The notes under the pieces were generated by a model. That model was not told the DNA's origin, did not search any database, and saw nothing but the letters and a program-made list of their open reading frames with translations. Made by a program: the position numbers and the translations under genes. From JAEUKA01 sp035328405 (lineage in GTDB: Bacteria > Myxococcota_A > Polyangia > Palsa-1104 > JAEUJZ01), in contig DAOLIT010000020.1 in assembly GCA_035328405.1 (NCBI GenBank), positions 13,703 to 77,702 on the forward strand: DNA of 64,000 nt, given 5' to 3'. This document shows, piece after piece, positions 18,185 to 26,973 of this stretch (the first letter of the stretch is position 1; each line of letters starts with the position of its first letter).

Positions 18185-19941
18185 TGCTTCGACTTCACCG
18201 TCTTTGGTCGGAACCACAGTGTTTTAAGCCGATCCATTTTGGCTCAGGCATCAATCTGATTTTGGGAGAAAAGGCCGACGCTACTCGGTCACAAGGCCGC
18301 AAAGTGAATGGTGTCGGGAAAAGCCTCAGTGTGGAATTCCTGCATTTCGCATTGCTTCGGAAGTTTGAACATACGCGAATTGCGCGAATTCCTGAAGGAA
18401 TACTTCCAAAAGATCTCTATGTGATTTTGGACCTGACGATCAACGACGAAGCACTGCAAGTTCGTCGGACGTTGAGCCATCCAGAGCAGCCGACCATTCT
18501 CCGAAATGGCACTTCGGTAGCATTTAGCAACTTGGAGGAAGCCACCCGTTTCATGGGAGACCTGCTTCTCTCCCGTCAGCCCAGCGGGTTCACCAGTTTT
18601 CGCAGTCTCATGAGTCTGCTGATGCGTGATGAGGAATCCGAGTTCTCCGACATCCTGAAAACCACGCCGACTGACAAGAACGTGCCGGCAAATCCATTGC
18701 CGCATCTCTTCCTGCTTGGCTTCGATGTCGCGCCGTATCGGGATTTGCTCTCGATTATCAAGGAGCTGGACCAGCAAACGCGGACGCTTGGACAATTCAA
18801 GGCGGAACTGACGCGCAATGGCCAAGAGCAATTACAAGACATCGCGGCAGAATTGAACAAAGAACAAAGGGACGTTGAGATCATTCAGCAAGGACTTGAG
18901 GAACTTCGAGCGGAGCCCGCCTTTGCGCAGGTTGAGAAAGATCTCAACAAACTTGAGGAGCAGCTCAGTGAGCTGCGTGCCGAGCGCAAAAGCACCACCT
19001 TCCAAATCGAGCAGATCCGTTCTCTCCCTGAGCCCGAGGTTATCGACGAGACAGACATTCAGATCGTGTACGACCGAGTTCGTGCGGGTCTTGGAGCACT
19101 GGTTACCAAATCACTCGATCAGGCAAGGGCATTTAAGCAAGAGATTGAGCGATTTCAGGGCTCATTGCTGACAGAGGAACTCCATCGGCTGGAGAAAACA
19201 GAGCGCGACCTAACCGCCAAAATCCGTCAGCTATCACAAGAACACGCAGGACTTGTCTCACAGGTCGATCGTCGGGGCGCGCTGAAGGAACTCAGCGCCG
19301 GCCTTCGCGTCGCGATGCACAAGCACCAAGACTACTATCGACGCGCGGCACTGTTGAAGCAGTACCGTCAATTTGAGCAGAAGAAGGAGGACTTGCGCAG
19401 TGAACGTCAGCGCGCATTTGATGCCTTGAGAAAACAGCAACAGGACCATCGGGATGTCGAGGCAACCATGAATGACGAGGTCCTAACCATCCACGAGCGC
19501 ATCATGGGGAACCGCCATGCGTCATTCGCAATCAAGCTAAACTCCAGTGCCACCGCGAAGGTTCCACTGAGCCTCCATCTAAGGATCGCTGATGATGGGA
19601 GCCACAGCATTGAGCGCACGAAGGTCTTTCTCTACGACTTCGCGCTGATGTTTGCCTCTTGTACGCAGGGACGCCATCCACGGTTCCTTGTGCATGACAA
19701 CCTTTTCGACGTGGACCAAGACACCCTCGTCCAGTGCCTCAATTTCCTTCAGGAACAGGCCGACTGCGGCGAGGACTTTCAGTACATCCTCACCCTGAAC
19801 CGAGAAAAGATCGAAGTTGAGGAGCGGGCCAAACAGATCAAACTCGACGTTCAGGGGGCCAACCGAGCAAGTTTTACAAAAGCAGCTCCGTTTCTGGGCA
19901 TTCGCTACCAGGAGCGGAACAGGGGCAGCAGCAGGGAGTGA
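18181..19941 (+). CDS. DUF2326-type ABC ATPase of an ABC-3C system
   Basis: 586 residues. An SMC/Rad50-like layout: an N-terminal ATPase half with Walker A NGVGKS (43-48) preceded by the family-typical GINLILGE, a long coiled coil (about 195-440), then the C-terminal half with SIERTKVFLYDFALM as signature region and Walker B FLVHDNLFD (502-510). Asn replaces the usual catalytic Glu after Asp506, which I recall as family-typical (HDS/HDN). A C-terminal strand region with ILTLNREK follows. It probably binds DNA or nucleoprotein ends and controls the effector. Start ATG 18181 is coupled to the middle component by a 4-nt overlap. No transposase or integrase adjoins. Confidence 0.85.
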   Translation: MMLRLHRLWSEPQCFKPIHFGSGINLILGEKADATRSQGRKVNGVGKSLSVEFLHFALLRKFEHTRIARIPEGILPKDLYVILDLTINDEALQVRRTLSHPEQPTILRNGTSVAFSNLEEATRFMGDLLLSRQPSGFTSFRSLMSLLMRDEESEFSDILKTTPTDKNVPANPLPHLFLLGFDVAPYRDLLSIIKELDQQTRTLGQFKAELTRNGQEQLQDIAAELNKEQRDVEIIQQGLEELRAEPAFAQVEKDLNKLEEQLSELRAERKSTTFQIEQIRSLPEPEVIDETDIQIVYDRVRAGLGALVTKSLDQARAFKQEIERFQGSLLTEELHRLEKTERDLTAKIRQLSQEHAGLVSQVDRRGALKELSAGLRVAMHKHQDYYRRAALLKQYRQFEQKKEDLRSERQRAFDALRKQQQDHRDVEATMNDEVLTIHERIMGNRHASFAIKLNSSATAKVPLSLHLRIADDGSHSIERTKVFLYDFALMFASCTQGRHPRFLVHDNLFDVDQDTLVQCLNFLQEQADCGEDFQYILTLNREKIEVEERAKQIKLDVQGANRASFTKAAPFLGIRYQERNRGSSRE

Positions 19942-19974
19942 CTTCCTTTCGGGGGGAGTTTTCCTATTTTCCGG

Positions 19975-21513
19975 TCAGGGATTCTTTGTTCGATAGGGGT
20001 GTGTTTGGGGGGAGTGTTTCGGGAGTTGGAGGAGGAAAGTGGTGCCTTGGGGGCTGGTTTGAACGCGGAGGGTGCCCTGATGCTCCAAGACGATTTCGCG
20101 CGCAAACGGCAGGCCCAGGCCGGTGCCCTGCGCTCGGGTCGTGAAAAACGGCGTCCAGATTTTCGAGAGCACCTCGTCGGGAATGCCCGGTCCATTGTCG
20201 GTGATGCGCAGCGTCACAAAACCAGCAGGCTCGGGTTTCACAGAAAGCGTCACTTGACCTGCGCTTTTTCCTTGACAAGCCTGCACGGCGTTCTGTGCGA
20301 CATTTTCGATTGCACGCCTCATTTGCGCCGGGTCCACTCGCAGGAAGACAGGTGTGTCCGTCTCGCACACGACCTGCACATGTACGTTGGCGTCTTTGGC
20401 CTGCACGCTGTCTTTGATTTCGTGGAGCAAGCCGACGATCTCGATCGTTTCGAGGGCCGGGGCTGGGCGACGGGCGTAGAGCAGAAAATCCGCGACGATT
20501 TTTTGCAAATGTGCAAGTTCTCGCCCAATCCGTTGCAGGTACGTGCGCGCCGTTTCGAGTTTCGGGTCCTGTTCGTCGCCGAGGCTTGTGAGTTCCTCGC
20601 GCAGAAGGCCCGCAAAAAGTTCCATCCCGCCCAACGGATTGCGCACTTCGTGGGCGATTCCCGCGAGCATCATCTGCATTCGCTCGTCGCGGGCCAAAAG
20701 ACCTTGCCGCATCGTTTCGAGCGTTTGCGCGAGGACGGCGATTTCGTCTTGGCCTTTGCACAAATCAGACGGCACCGCTTGATCGAGCACACCGCAGCCG
20801 ATGGTTTGAGCGCCTTCGGACAAACGAGTGAGCGGCAGACTCACACGACGCCCAAGAGCAATCGCCAAACCCGTCAGCAAAACGCCCGCCAACGCACCGA
20901 CGAGAAGCAGCGTCTTTCGCAACTGCAAAAGGTCTGCATAAATCGCTGCATTTCCCTCGACCGCGACCGCGAACTGGGGCGGACCCAAAGACACCGAAAC
21001 TGCCGCAAAACCGGTTTTGTAAAGCCGCCCGTCGTGGCCCGCAAACAATACCGACGATGCTGTCCGCACGGTCGCATCGGCAGACAGCATGCGAGCAAGT
21101 TCTGTGCGGCTTCCGTCGAGGCCATACTCTCGTTCGCCGATTTTTGCGTTTCCCGTATCGACCCGAATGGTGAAGTCGCTCGCGAAAACGTACACGCGGG
21201 ACAGACCGATCGCGTGCTGCGTCTCGAGGAGCCGTTTGCGCAGATTCCTGTGCGTCCGGCTGTTCTCGTCGCCCGGCTGCAAAAGCGCCAGACTTTCGTC
21301 GGACAGGCTCTGCGACAAAAGTTTCGCGACCGTCTGCAAGCGCCGACCCAGCTCTGCCTCGACTGCTTGCCCGGCTGCGCGGCGGGCCAAAAAACCAAAC
21401 GCGACAAACGCAACGAGCGACGGAAACAGCATCGCCAAAACCACCTTGTGCGACAGCGCGAACCGCCGCTTCGGTGGGTTCAACAACACTTGCGAACGCT
21501 CGCCGCGAAGCAT
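19975..21513 (-). CDS. Orphan sensor histidine kinase
   Basis: 512 residues. TM1 (about 23-42), a periplasmic or extracytoplasmic sensor region, TM2 (about 202-220) and HAMP (about 221-275) precede the H-box AGIAHEVRNPLGG with phospho-acceptor His288. Catalytic boxes are present: N-box QNAVQA, G1 DNGPGIPD, F-box FFTTRAQ and G2 GTGLGLPFA. No response regulator lies next to it. The 5' end is only 21 bp from the divergent TonB-dependent receptor, so the two must share overlapping promoter DNA. The stop lies 34 bp from the convergent ABC-3C ATPase. Confidence 0.9.
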   Translation of the reverse strand: MLRGERSQVLLNPPKRRFALSHKVVLAMLFPSLVAFVAFGFLARRAAGQAVEAELGRRLQTVAKLLSQSLSDESLALLQPGDENSRTHRNLRKRLLETQHAIGLSRVYVFASDFTIRVDTGNAKIGEREYGLDGSRTELARMLSADATVRTASSVLFAGHDGRLYKTGFAAVSVSLGPPQFAVAVEGNAAIYADLLQLRKTLLLVGALAGVLLTGLAIALGRRVSLPLTRLSEGAQTIGCGVLDQAVPSDLCKGQDEIAVLAQTLETMRQGLLARDERMQMMLAGIAHEVRNPLGGMELFAGLLREELTSLGDEQDPKLETARTYLQRIGRELAHLQKIVADFLLYARRPAPALETIEIVGLLHEIKDSVQAKDANVHVQVVCETDTPVFLRVDPAQMRRAIENVAQNAVQACQGKSAGQVTLSVKPEPAGFVTLRITDNGPGIPDEVLSKIWTPFFTTRAQGTGLGLPFAREIVLEHQGTLRVQTSPQGTTFLLQLPKHSPQTHPYRTKNP

Positions 21514-21534
21514 GCGCCATCATATAACCGCAAC

Positions 21535-23760
21535 ATGTTGGGTCGTGCTGGGTTTGGCATCCAAAGGTGGGCGCGTGTGTGCATGGTGGCGCTGGTTCTG
21601 TGTTTCGCGCGGTTTGGGCGCGCCGACGAGACAGGCCAGCTTTCCGGCCGCGTGTTTGTGCGGGGTTCTTTCGCGCCGCTTCCCGAGGCCAAAGTCGAAA
21701 TTCGTCTGGGTGAAACAACCGTGAAAACCGAAACGGATGCGCAGGGCCATTTCGACCTGCTCGTCCCCGTCGGAAACGCGTCGGTGATCGTTTCGCACCC
21801 CGAGTTTGAGACGCTGCGGCAGACTGCGATGCTGGGTCCAAAAAATGCGCTTGACCTGCGGCTGCGTCGGAAACCGGCATTTCGGCAGGCTTTTTCGACG
21901 ACCGTCCGCAGCCATCCAAACCAAGCCGAAGGCCAGCACATCTCGTTGCGAGGCGAGGAACTTCGCACGTTGCCCGGCGGTTTGGGCGATCCGTTTCGCG
22001 CCGTCGGTCTTTTGCCTGGCGTCGCCACGCCGGTTCCGCTTTTGCCCGTCTATGTCGTGCGCGGAGCGAGCCCCGGCATGAATGGTTTTTATCTGGACGG
22101 AATCCGTGTGCCGCAGCTTTTCCACTTGATGGTCGGCGGCGGCGTCGTTCACGCACGGCTCGTCGAGCAAATGGATTTTTATCCGGGTGCTTACGACGCT
22201 TCGTTTGGTCGGTATGCGGGAGGCATCATCGACGCCAAAACGCGAGCCGCGCGCACCGATGCATACCACGCGGAACTCGAGTTGCGTGTCTTCGATGTGT
22301 CCGCGCTCGTCGAGCTTCCTTTGCACAAAGACTTGCGTGTGACGGTGTCGGGACATTACGGATATCCGGGGCCCATCATCCACGCCATCGACGAGCGTGT
22401 GGACATGGGGTATTGGGACTATCAACTTCGTCTCGATTTTCGAGGCCTGACCGTCCAGGCGCTCGGGTCGTACGACAGCGTGTCGATACGCGATCTGTCT
22501 CTGCTCGGAAGTTCTGCGACGCCAAGCCAAGAAAACACGTTTCGCACGACGTTTCATCGCGTCCAGCTTCGGTACAGAAAAAACGTCGGACAGCACCTTC
22601 TTGAAACGGGCGCGGTGCTGGGCCTGGACGAGATGACGATTTTTCAAGGAAACGGGGTGCGCAAACTCGCGCTCAATTTGCGTGGGCTCGGGTCTTTTGT
22701 GTGGCCCAAATGGAAGCTGCGCGTCGGAGTGGACACCGAACTTTCGCAATTTACCGCCCAAAATTTCGGGGACGTGGATGTACGTGCGCGACCCAACGAT
22801 TTGGGAGACTTGGCGGGAGATCGAACCGGCATCGTCGCTGCGGCGTATGCTGTTTCGTCTTTTCAGCCGTGGTCGTTTCTGACGCTGACCGGCAGCGCGC
22901 GGCTCGATCTGTATCACGCCGGGCCCGTGACGCTGCTCGGCGTCGATCCCAGGTTTCAGGTGCGAGCGCAGCTGACCGAGTTTTTGTTGATTCACGGGGG
23001 CGTCGGTTATTTCCAACAACCTCCGAGTTTTCCCGTCGCGCTGCCCGGCATCGATACGTATGCGCTGAGTTTGGGTCTGCAACACGCCACGCACGCCGCC
23101 GTCGGTGAGGAAATCACACTCCCGGCCTCATTTTCCCTGGCGCTGACCGGTTTTTATCAGCGGTACGAAAATGCCAACGATGTCGTGATTGATTTCACGC
23201 CGCAGCGGTGTACGTCTCCACCCCCCAAAAGTCTTTCGGGTTACGCGGCGGTGATCACACGGCAGGTGGATGGCGCGTCGTATGGCATGGAGACGATGCT
23301 CCGTCGGCATCGTGGGCGCGTCACGGGCTGGCTTGCCTACACGCTGAGCCGCGCCGAGCGAGCGTTCTCGTGCGGCATTCGCCCGGCGGATTACGACCAG
23401 CCGCATGTGCTGAACGCCGTGTTGCAAGTCCGTTTGCCGTGGAATTTGCTCGTCGGTGCCCGGTTTTTCTATTCCACGGGGCGTCCCGTCACGCTGTTGA
23501 AGCCGCCCGACGGAAGCTCGACGATCAGAAACGCCGACCGGCTGCCCGACACGTTCCAACTCGACTTGCGCTTGGATCGCGAGTGGATCTTTTCCTCGTT
23601 CGCGTTCGATCTGTTTCTCGAGGTCGTCAACACCACCTATTCCCAAGCTGTGTTTGGCATGACTTACCCTCGACAGGGCAACGTCACGCGGTACGACCAG
23701 CCGCAGCTAAATGGCTTTCGCTGGATTTTGCCGTCGATCGGCCTGCGTGCGCGTTTTTGA
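21535..23760 (+). CDS. TonB-dependent receptor with N-terminal carboxypeptidase-regulatory-like domain
   Basis: 741 residues. A signal peptide (up to about GRADE) is followed by a carboxypeptidase-regulatory-like beta-sandwich (GQLSGRVFVRG... DAQGHFDLLVP). Next come a plug domain (YVVRGASPGMNGFYLDGI, YPGAYDASFGRYAGGIID) and a 22-strand-type barrel ending in an aromatic residue (GLRARF). It would import a large substrate across the outer membrane using TonB energy; the substrate is unknown. The frame is open upstream antisense to the histidine kinase, but the ATG at 21535 starts the signal peptide. rlmB follows after 26 bp. Confidence 0.8.
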   Translation: MLGRAGFGIQRWARVCMVALVLCFARFGRADETGQLSGRVFVRGSFAPLPEAKVEIRLGETTVKTETDAQGHFDLLVPVGNASVIVSHPEFETLRQTAMLGPKNALDLRLRRKPAFRQAFSTTVRSHPNQAEGQHISLRGEELRTLPGGLGDPFRAVGLLPGVATPVPLLPVYVVRGASPGMNGFYLDGIRVPQLFHLMVGGGVVHARLVEQMDFYPGAYDASFGRYAGGIIDAKTRAARTDAYHAELELRVFDVSALVELPLHKDLRVTVSGHYGYPGPIIHAIDERVDMGYWDYQLRLDFRGLTVQALGSYDSVSIRDLSLLGSSATPSQENTFRTTFHRVQLRYRKNVGQHLLETGAVLGLDEMTIFQGNGVRKLALNLRGLGSFVWPKWKLRVGVDTELSQFTAQNFGDVDVRARPNDLGDLAGDRTGIVAAAYAVSSFQPWSFLTLTGSARLDLYHAGPVTLLGVDPRFQVRAQLTEFLLIHGGVGYFQQPPSFPVALPGIDTYALSLGLQHATHAAVGEEITLPASFSLALTGFYQRYENANDVVIDFTPQRCTSPPPKSLSGYAAVITRQVDGASYGMETMLRRHRGRVTGWLAYTLSRAERAFSCGIRPADYDQPHVLNAVLQVRLPWNLLVGARFFYSTGRPVTLLKPPDGSSTIRNADRLPDTFQLDLRLDREWIFSSFAFDLFLEVVNTTYSQAVFGMTYPRQGNVTRYDQPQLNGFRWILPSIGLRARF

Positions 23761-23786
23761 CCACGGACTTGCGGTAGGTTGCTGTC

Positions 23787-24569
23787 ATGAAACCCAGTGC
23801 GGAACCGAAACAGGTCGTCTATGGCACACACGCCGTGCGCCAAATGTTGTCCCATCGTCCCAAGGACGTTTTGTCCCTCTTGTTGGTTGCGGACAGCGAC
23901 GGTGGGAGCGCAGACCACTTTGCTCTGCTCGCGCAGCAAGCGGGCATTGCGCCACGGCATGTGAACCGGGGAGAACTCGACCGTTTGACGGAATCGGGGG
24001 TGCATCAGGGGGTGGCTGCGGTGTGTGTTCCGTTTCAGTACGAAACCGACCCACTCGTTCCGCTTTTGCTCGCCCAGAAACGCAAGGAAACACCCCTCTG
24101 TCTTTTGCTGGATGGCGTGACTGATCCGCAGAATGTGGGGGCGCTTTTGCGTTCTGCTTGCGTGCTGGGTGCGCATGGAGTGGTGCTGCCGCAGGATCGT
24201 TCCGCGCCGATTACCAAAACAGCCATCAAAGCAGCGGCGGGTGCGACGGCGGTGGTGCCCATTGTGCGCGTTCCCAACTTGGTGCGCGCAATGGAAGTGC
24301 AAAAGGAAGCGGGGCTGTGGTTTTTGGCCGCAGTTGCGCCGGGACAGGGTGGGCGACCGGTGTGGACACTCGACTTGACTGTGCCGCTGGGTTTGCTGTT
24401 GGGAGGCGAGGAAAAGGGGCTCCGGCCCCTGGTGCGAAAACACTGTGACCTGCGCGCTGAAATTCCGATGCCCGCGTTGCTGCACGGAGCGTCCCTGAAT
24501 GTCGCTTCCGCAGGGGCCGTGTTTCTGTACGAATGTCTGCGCCAACGAAGCCAGACCATCACTCCCTGA
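23787..24569 (+). CDS. rlmB: 23S rRNA (guanosine-2'-O)-methyltransferase RlmB-like
   Basis: 260-residue SpoU/TrmH-family enzyme that 2'-O-methylates a 23S rRNA guanosine (G2251 in E. coli). The N-terminal L30e-like substrate-binding part (VYGTHAVRQML) is followed by the knotted SPOUT domain with its three motifs: DPQNVGALLRSA, GGEEKGLRP and LNVASAGAVFLYE. The length fits RlmB. The ATG at 23787 has AGG upstream. It lies 26 bp after the TonB-dependent receptor, probably cotranscribed, and is convergent with the metallopeptidase gene (15-bp gap). Confidence 0.9.
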   Translation: MKPSAEPKQVVYGTHAVRQMLSHRPKDVLSLLLVADSDGGSADHFALLAQQAGIAPRHVNRGELDRLTESGVHQGVAAVCVPFQYETDPLVPLLLAQKRKETPLCLLLDGVTDPQNVGALLRSACVLGAHGVVLPQDRSAPITKTAIKAAAGATAVVPIVRVPNLVRAMEVQKEAGLWFLAAVAPGQGGRPVWTLDLTVPLGLLLGGEEKGLRPLVRKHCDLRAEIPMPALLHGASLNVASAGAVFLYECLRQRSQTITP

Positions 24570-24584
24570 CACACATAAGGGGTT

Positions 24585-26843
24585 CTATTTTTCGGTGCGG
24601 AGGGCGGCTTCCGTCATGCGCAGAAGAGCAGCGGTAGAAAGACCCTTCCCGGTCGCATGTTTTAACCACAGATCGGGGGTCACTTGACCCATTTTGGCGA
24701 CGCGCTCAAACTCCTGTCCCAGACTTCCGGGAGGTTGTTTGGCGAAGTGTTCCTCAAGCTGCGCCGCAATCAAATGTCCAAGCGGATAATCGGGCAAATA
24801 CAACGTGTTCTGGATCATGTGGGAGTAGATTCCAAGCAACGTGGAATCCTTTTCGTGTAGCACGTCCGCGTAGTACCGATTCCAGACTTCCTTGGACAGC
24901 CGGACGACCTCTTCACGGAGGGCAGAAGGAGTCGCATCGGGGTGGTCGTACAGATAGTGCCACGTTGCGATGTCCACGAGTGCCACACCGGCGATTTCCC
25001 ACGTTTCCCAAAACTCAGCCAGAATGCGGCTGCGGTCTGTTTCGGGGTCAGGTTTTCCCAAGTCCAAAAGCTCGATGTCTCGCTTCTGAAACACAAACGC
25101 AAGCGCCTCGGTAAACGCATTGTTCGGAACACCGGCAAGGAGTGTGTCCCCAACCTCATACAGAGAGAACACCTGTTCCACATTGTGTCCAAGTTCGTGT
25201 ATGGCGATGTTATACCCCTTGTAGTCCATTCCTTGCGGTCCGATGCGCGTGCGGAGTCTTGGGAAATCGCCGCGCCGCATCGCTTGCATCGCATGTCCTG
25301 CTCCGCGCGCAGCATCCACGCGGATGTGTTCGGCCAGGAATTTGGCCCGCAAAGGAGTGAACGAAAGTTTTTCCAAAATCGCTGGGAGATCGGCCTCAAA
25401 CGCTGCGCGCGAGGGATAGCGTTTGCGGGTGATCTCGTCGAGCTTTTCTTCCGAAAAGCGACTCCTGGGCCGAAAGCCCGCGTACCACAAATCGTGCGCT
25501 TCCAGCTTTCGACCCAGCTGTTTTTCCGCCAACACACCCAGTTGTTTGATGAGGGGAGACGAACAGATTTCGATCAACGCGCGCACCACCTCCGGTTCAG
25601 GAATTTCGCGCGAACGCTGAAAACTTCTTTCAATCAGGGTTTTTTCCTGCGGAGAATAGGGGTCGAAAAGTCGCTGCGCGCGTGCCTGGGAAAGCAGCAT
25701 CGCGTACCGCGTATCGGGTTCTCGAACGGAAAGGGGGGACGGAAGCGGAGTCGTCTTTTGGCCCGGTTCGATTTCCTCTTTTGGGGACAGACGTACTTCG
25801 TTGGTAAATGGATTCCAATCCACGCGCGGATCGTCGATGACGGCGAGCGGAATGCTCTGATCGACGATGCGCTGCATCGCTTTTTGGATCGTGCGCTGCT
25901 TGGCCAAAGGCTCCTGTGCGGAGTATGCCGCGCGAATTTCATCACGCAGATTCCAATGGCTGATCAAACGGAGTCCTTTGGGAAAAAGCCGCCGATTTTT
26001 GTCATCCAAAAGATGGTGAAGATACAGGTTGTAGGAGGCGATGTAGCGTTCTCCGGCCACCACGGAATCCGTCACTTTTTGTTGTATGTCGGGGGGAATC
26101 CGCCGCGAAAACCGTTGGGTCAATCGGACTTGGGCCCAAGTTTTTCTGGACCACTTTTCTCCATCGGAAATTCGCTGATTCAAGTCCGTCAGGGGAAGGT
26201 TAAGGAGGACCCAAAAACCCACTTTGCTTTGAAACAAATCTTCAATGACATGAACGGACGGATCAACGCTGCCCAAGAGTTTGTCGAGCGGTGACAGAGG
26301 CCCCTCATCCGTATCGAGTGGGCGCTTGAGCTCTCGAACCATCTCGTTTGTGTGTCCATCCAATTCCTCAAATGCGGTCTGCAAACGGAGTACGTGGTTT
26401 TCCAGTTGCGTTTCATCCGCAACAAAATGTTCATGCGCAAATTCAGCAAGATTTCCGTCGGAAGAACGCCACAGCGCAGCCACCTGTCGAAGCCCCCTTT
26501 CGATGCGGGGTCGCTGCGCGTCACCGTGTTTTTTGACAAGCTCTGCAACAAGATCCTGGGGCAGATTTTCTGCAACAGGAGCTTGCACAGGTTTTTCAAA
26601 ACGGGGTACAGGGTCCGGTTGGTTTTTTGCATGTTGAAGGGAGTCTGTCTTTTCGCATCCGCAAAAGAAAAAACCCACTACCAAGACCAAACGGAAAAAC
26701 AACGTGCGGGGGAAGGGAGAAACCGTTTGTCCCTCGCTGGCCTCGTCAGCCTCGCCAGCCTCGCTAGCCTCGCTAGAACGGGGTTTGTTTGGGTCGGGAA
26801 GGGAGATGTAGAAGGAAGTACGGAAAAGCGTTGGTTTCGTCAC
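24585..26843 (-). CDS. Probable lipoprotein zinc metallopeptidase (gluzincin, M3-like)
   Basis: Up to 752 residues. The zinc-binding motif HELGH (around residue 550, within NIAIHELGHNVEQVF) is followed by NAFTEALAF, whose Glu would be the third ligand. This fits the M3/M2-like gluzincin group of peptidases. A hydrophobic segment with FFFCGC near residues 50-63 looks like a lipoprotein signal, although the lipobox is atypical. The only long-frame start is GTG 26843, which adds an odd Ser/Glu/Ala-rich N-terminus encoded by a 9-bp repeat, so the real start is uncertain. Divergent from the kinase operon. Confidence 0.7.
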   Translation of the reverse strand: MTKPTLFRTSFYISLPDPNKPRSSEASEAGEADEASEGQTVSPFPRTLFFRLVLVVGFFFCGCEKTDSLQHAKNQPDPVPRFEKPVQAPVAENLPQDLVAELVKKHGDAQRPRIERGLRQVAALWRSSDGNLAEFAHEHFVADETQLENHVLRLQTAFEELDGHTNEMVRELKRPLDTDEGPLSPLDKLLGSVDPSVHVIEDLFQSKVGFWVLLNLPLTDLNQRISDGEKWSRKTWAQVRLTQRFSRRIPPDIQQKVTDSVVAGERYIASYNLYLHHLLDDKNRRLFPKGLRLISHWNLRDEIRAAYSAQEPLAKQRTIQKAMQRIVDQSIPLAVIDDPRVDWNPFTNEVRLSPKEEIEPGQKTTPLPSPLSVREPDTRYAMLLSQARAQRLFDPYSPQEKTLIERSFQRSREIPEPEVVRALIEICSSPLIKQLGVLAEKQLGRKLEAHDLWYAGFRPRSRFSEEKLDEITRKRYPSRAAFEADLPAILEKLSFTPLRAKFLAEHIRVDAARGAGHAMQAMRRGDFPRLRTRIGPQGMDYKGYNIAIHELGHNVEQVFSLYEVGDTLLAGVPNNAFTEALAFVFQKRDIELLDLGKPDPETDRSRILAEFWETWEIAGVALVDIATWHYLYDHPDATPSALREEVVRLSKEVWNRYYADVLHEKDSTLLGIYSHMIQNTLYLPDYPLGHLIAAQLEEHFAKQPPGSLGQEFERVAKMGQVTPDLWLKHATGKGLSTAALLRMTEAALRTEK
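26732..26776. repeat. Five degenerate 9-bp tandem units
   Basis: Successive nonamers CCTCGCTGG, CCTCGTCAG, CCTCGCCAG, CCTCGCTAG, CCTCGCTAG run without spacers. On the minus strand they encode the Ser/Glu/Ala-rich segment just before the lipoprotein signal of the metallopeptidase. Confidence 0.85.
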
Positions 26844-26973
26844 GCGGCCTAGAATACAGGCTGCTTTGCACGTTGGGGGAGTGCTTTCGCGTGCGCTTCC
26901 GCTATGTTATTTTCATGGGTCAGATTCGCGTGGCGGGTGAGTCGCTTAGGGGGCGAGTGGAATTGGGAATCCG

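Noticed and set aside
19999..21534. Upstream extension of the TonB-dependent receptor frame
   Set aside because: It is antisense to the histidine kinase; the receptor begins with a signal peptide at ATG 21535.
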